From positions 1 to 5,963 of the forward strand of contig JBIIVF010000141.1 in the NCBI GenBank assembly GCA_044339595.1: 5,963 nucleotides of DNA, written 5' to 3'. How positions within the stretch are numbered: the first letter of the stretch is position 1; each line of letters begins with the position of its first letter. The notes under the pieces were generated by a model. It did no database searches. It was given only the letters and a program-made list of their open reading frames with translations, and had not been told where the DNA came from. The DNA comes from CAZTGZ01 sp044339595. Its GTDB lineage: Bacteria; Bacteroidota; Bacteroidia; NS11-12g; UBA9320. Both the position numbers and the translations under genes were made by a program. This document shows, in pieces, positions 5,680 through 5,963 of this stretch.

Positions 5680-5714
5680 CTAAAAACCCACATCAATAGA
5701 GGTGGAGGTTTTAG
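5680..5714. repeat. Imperfect inverted repeat between the tRNA and the last gene
   Basis: CTAAAA (5680-5685) pairs with TTTTAG (5709-5714), and CCCAC (5687-5691) pairs with GTGG plus G5707. There is one A-G mismatch, one bulged A (5706) and a 10-base loop. Only about 11 pairs form and no T-run follows. It could be a weak second hairpin behind the tRNA or part of the leader of the downstream gene. Confidence 0.3.
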
Positions 5715-5736
5715 GTATAAATGAACAACATTTTGA

Positions 5737-5963
5737 ATGTTAAAGCTTGAGGTCTCAATAATTCTGTGTTTATTTGAAAGATTGGCTTTAGAATTTTCAA
5801 GTTTCAAATACTCGCTGCGTTCATTGATAATAGTGTTGTTAGTGCTATTACCAGGGGAAATATTTGCTCAATGTAACGCAGATTTTACTTTCATCTCTAA
5901 AGCTTGCGCAGGTTCAAAGGTTAGCTTTATGGCCCAAGATTCGGGTATTCACACAAAATATTA
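5737..5963 (+). CDS. Secreted protein with PKD-like N-terminus, 5' part only
   Basis: The frame is open from the ATG at 5737 through the right edge of the window (75 codons and two bases). It encodes a hydrophobic signal segment, SLIIVLLVLLPGEIFA, with likely cleavage before Gln45, then QCNADFTFISKACAGSKVSF. A mature start of the type (Q)CNADF followed by C-x-G-x-x-V-x-F is typical of large Bacteroidota extracellular proteins with PKD repeats, often secreted by the type IX system; the C-terminal sorting domain that would prove this lies outside the window. The start is uncertain. The ATG at 5737 gives an unusually long N-region (about 28 residues before the hydrophobic core), while a promoter-like pair at 5747-5776 would place the start downstream, where only TTG codons (5782, 5824) are available. 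Coding from about 5800 onward is convincing; the identity is tentative. Confidence 0.65.
   Translation, partial: MLKLEVSIILCLFERLALEFSSFKYSLRSLIIVLLVLLPGEIFAQCNADFTFISKACAGSKVSFMAQDSGIHTKY
5747..5776 (+). promoter_or_regulatory. Candidate promoter inside the 5' end of the last open frame
   Basis: TTG at 5747-5749 and TTTATTTG at 5769-5776 are 19 bases apart. The second differs from TAnnTTTG only at its second base. If real, transcripts start near 5783 and the ATG at 5737 is not the start codon of the secreted protein. A single mismatch in A/T-rich DNA makes this weak evidence. Confidence 0.3.

Overview
The window looks like ordinary chromosome from a member of the Bacteroidota (Flavobacteriia, Sphingobacteriia or Chitinophagia type). 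Evidence: no Shine-Dalgarno sites before the genes, A/T-rich leaders, several promoter candidates of the Bacteroidota -33 TTG / -7 TAnnTTTG class, a tRNA without an encoded CCA end, and secreted proteins of the style seen in this phylum.

Layout. Positions 1-684 (minus) hold the first 228 codons of an OxyR-type LysR regulator that runs off the left edge. A 116-bp divergent region with nested inverted repeats separates it from two plus-strand genes: a 319-residue lipoprotein (801-1760) and a 478-residue exported protein with a helical middle and a beta-rich, outer-membrane-like C-terminus (1859-3295). A strong intrinsic terminator (3356-3395) closes this pair. Next come a cold-shock protein (3505-3696) and, convergent with it, a membrane-anchored PlsC-type acyltransferase (3742-5118, minus). 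These two share a bidirectional terminator that includes the plsC stop codon. About 335 bp without a gene follows, then tRNA-Arg(CCU) (5527-5598) with its own -7 element, a 17-bp perfect inverted repeat right behind it, and finally the start of a secreted protein (from about 5737) that runs off the right edge.

How the parts fit. OxyR is a peroxide sensor, the cold-shock protein an RNA chaperone, and PlsC a membrane phospholipid enzyme: housekeeping and stress functions in separate transcription units. The lipoprotein and outer-membrane-like protein probably work as a pair at the cell envelope. They are the least understood part of the window and the best candidate for something undescribed. 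Their position beside oxyR allows, but does not show, co-regulation.

I see no CRISPR array, insertion sequence, toxin-antitoxin pair or phage-defence genes, and nothing that amounts to a clear new system. The points worth checking are the envelope pair, the altered OxyR redox loop, the dyads upstream of oxyR and csp, the palindrome behind the tRNA, and the truncated secreted gene at the right edge.
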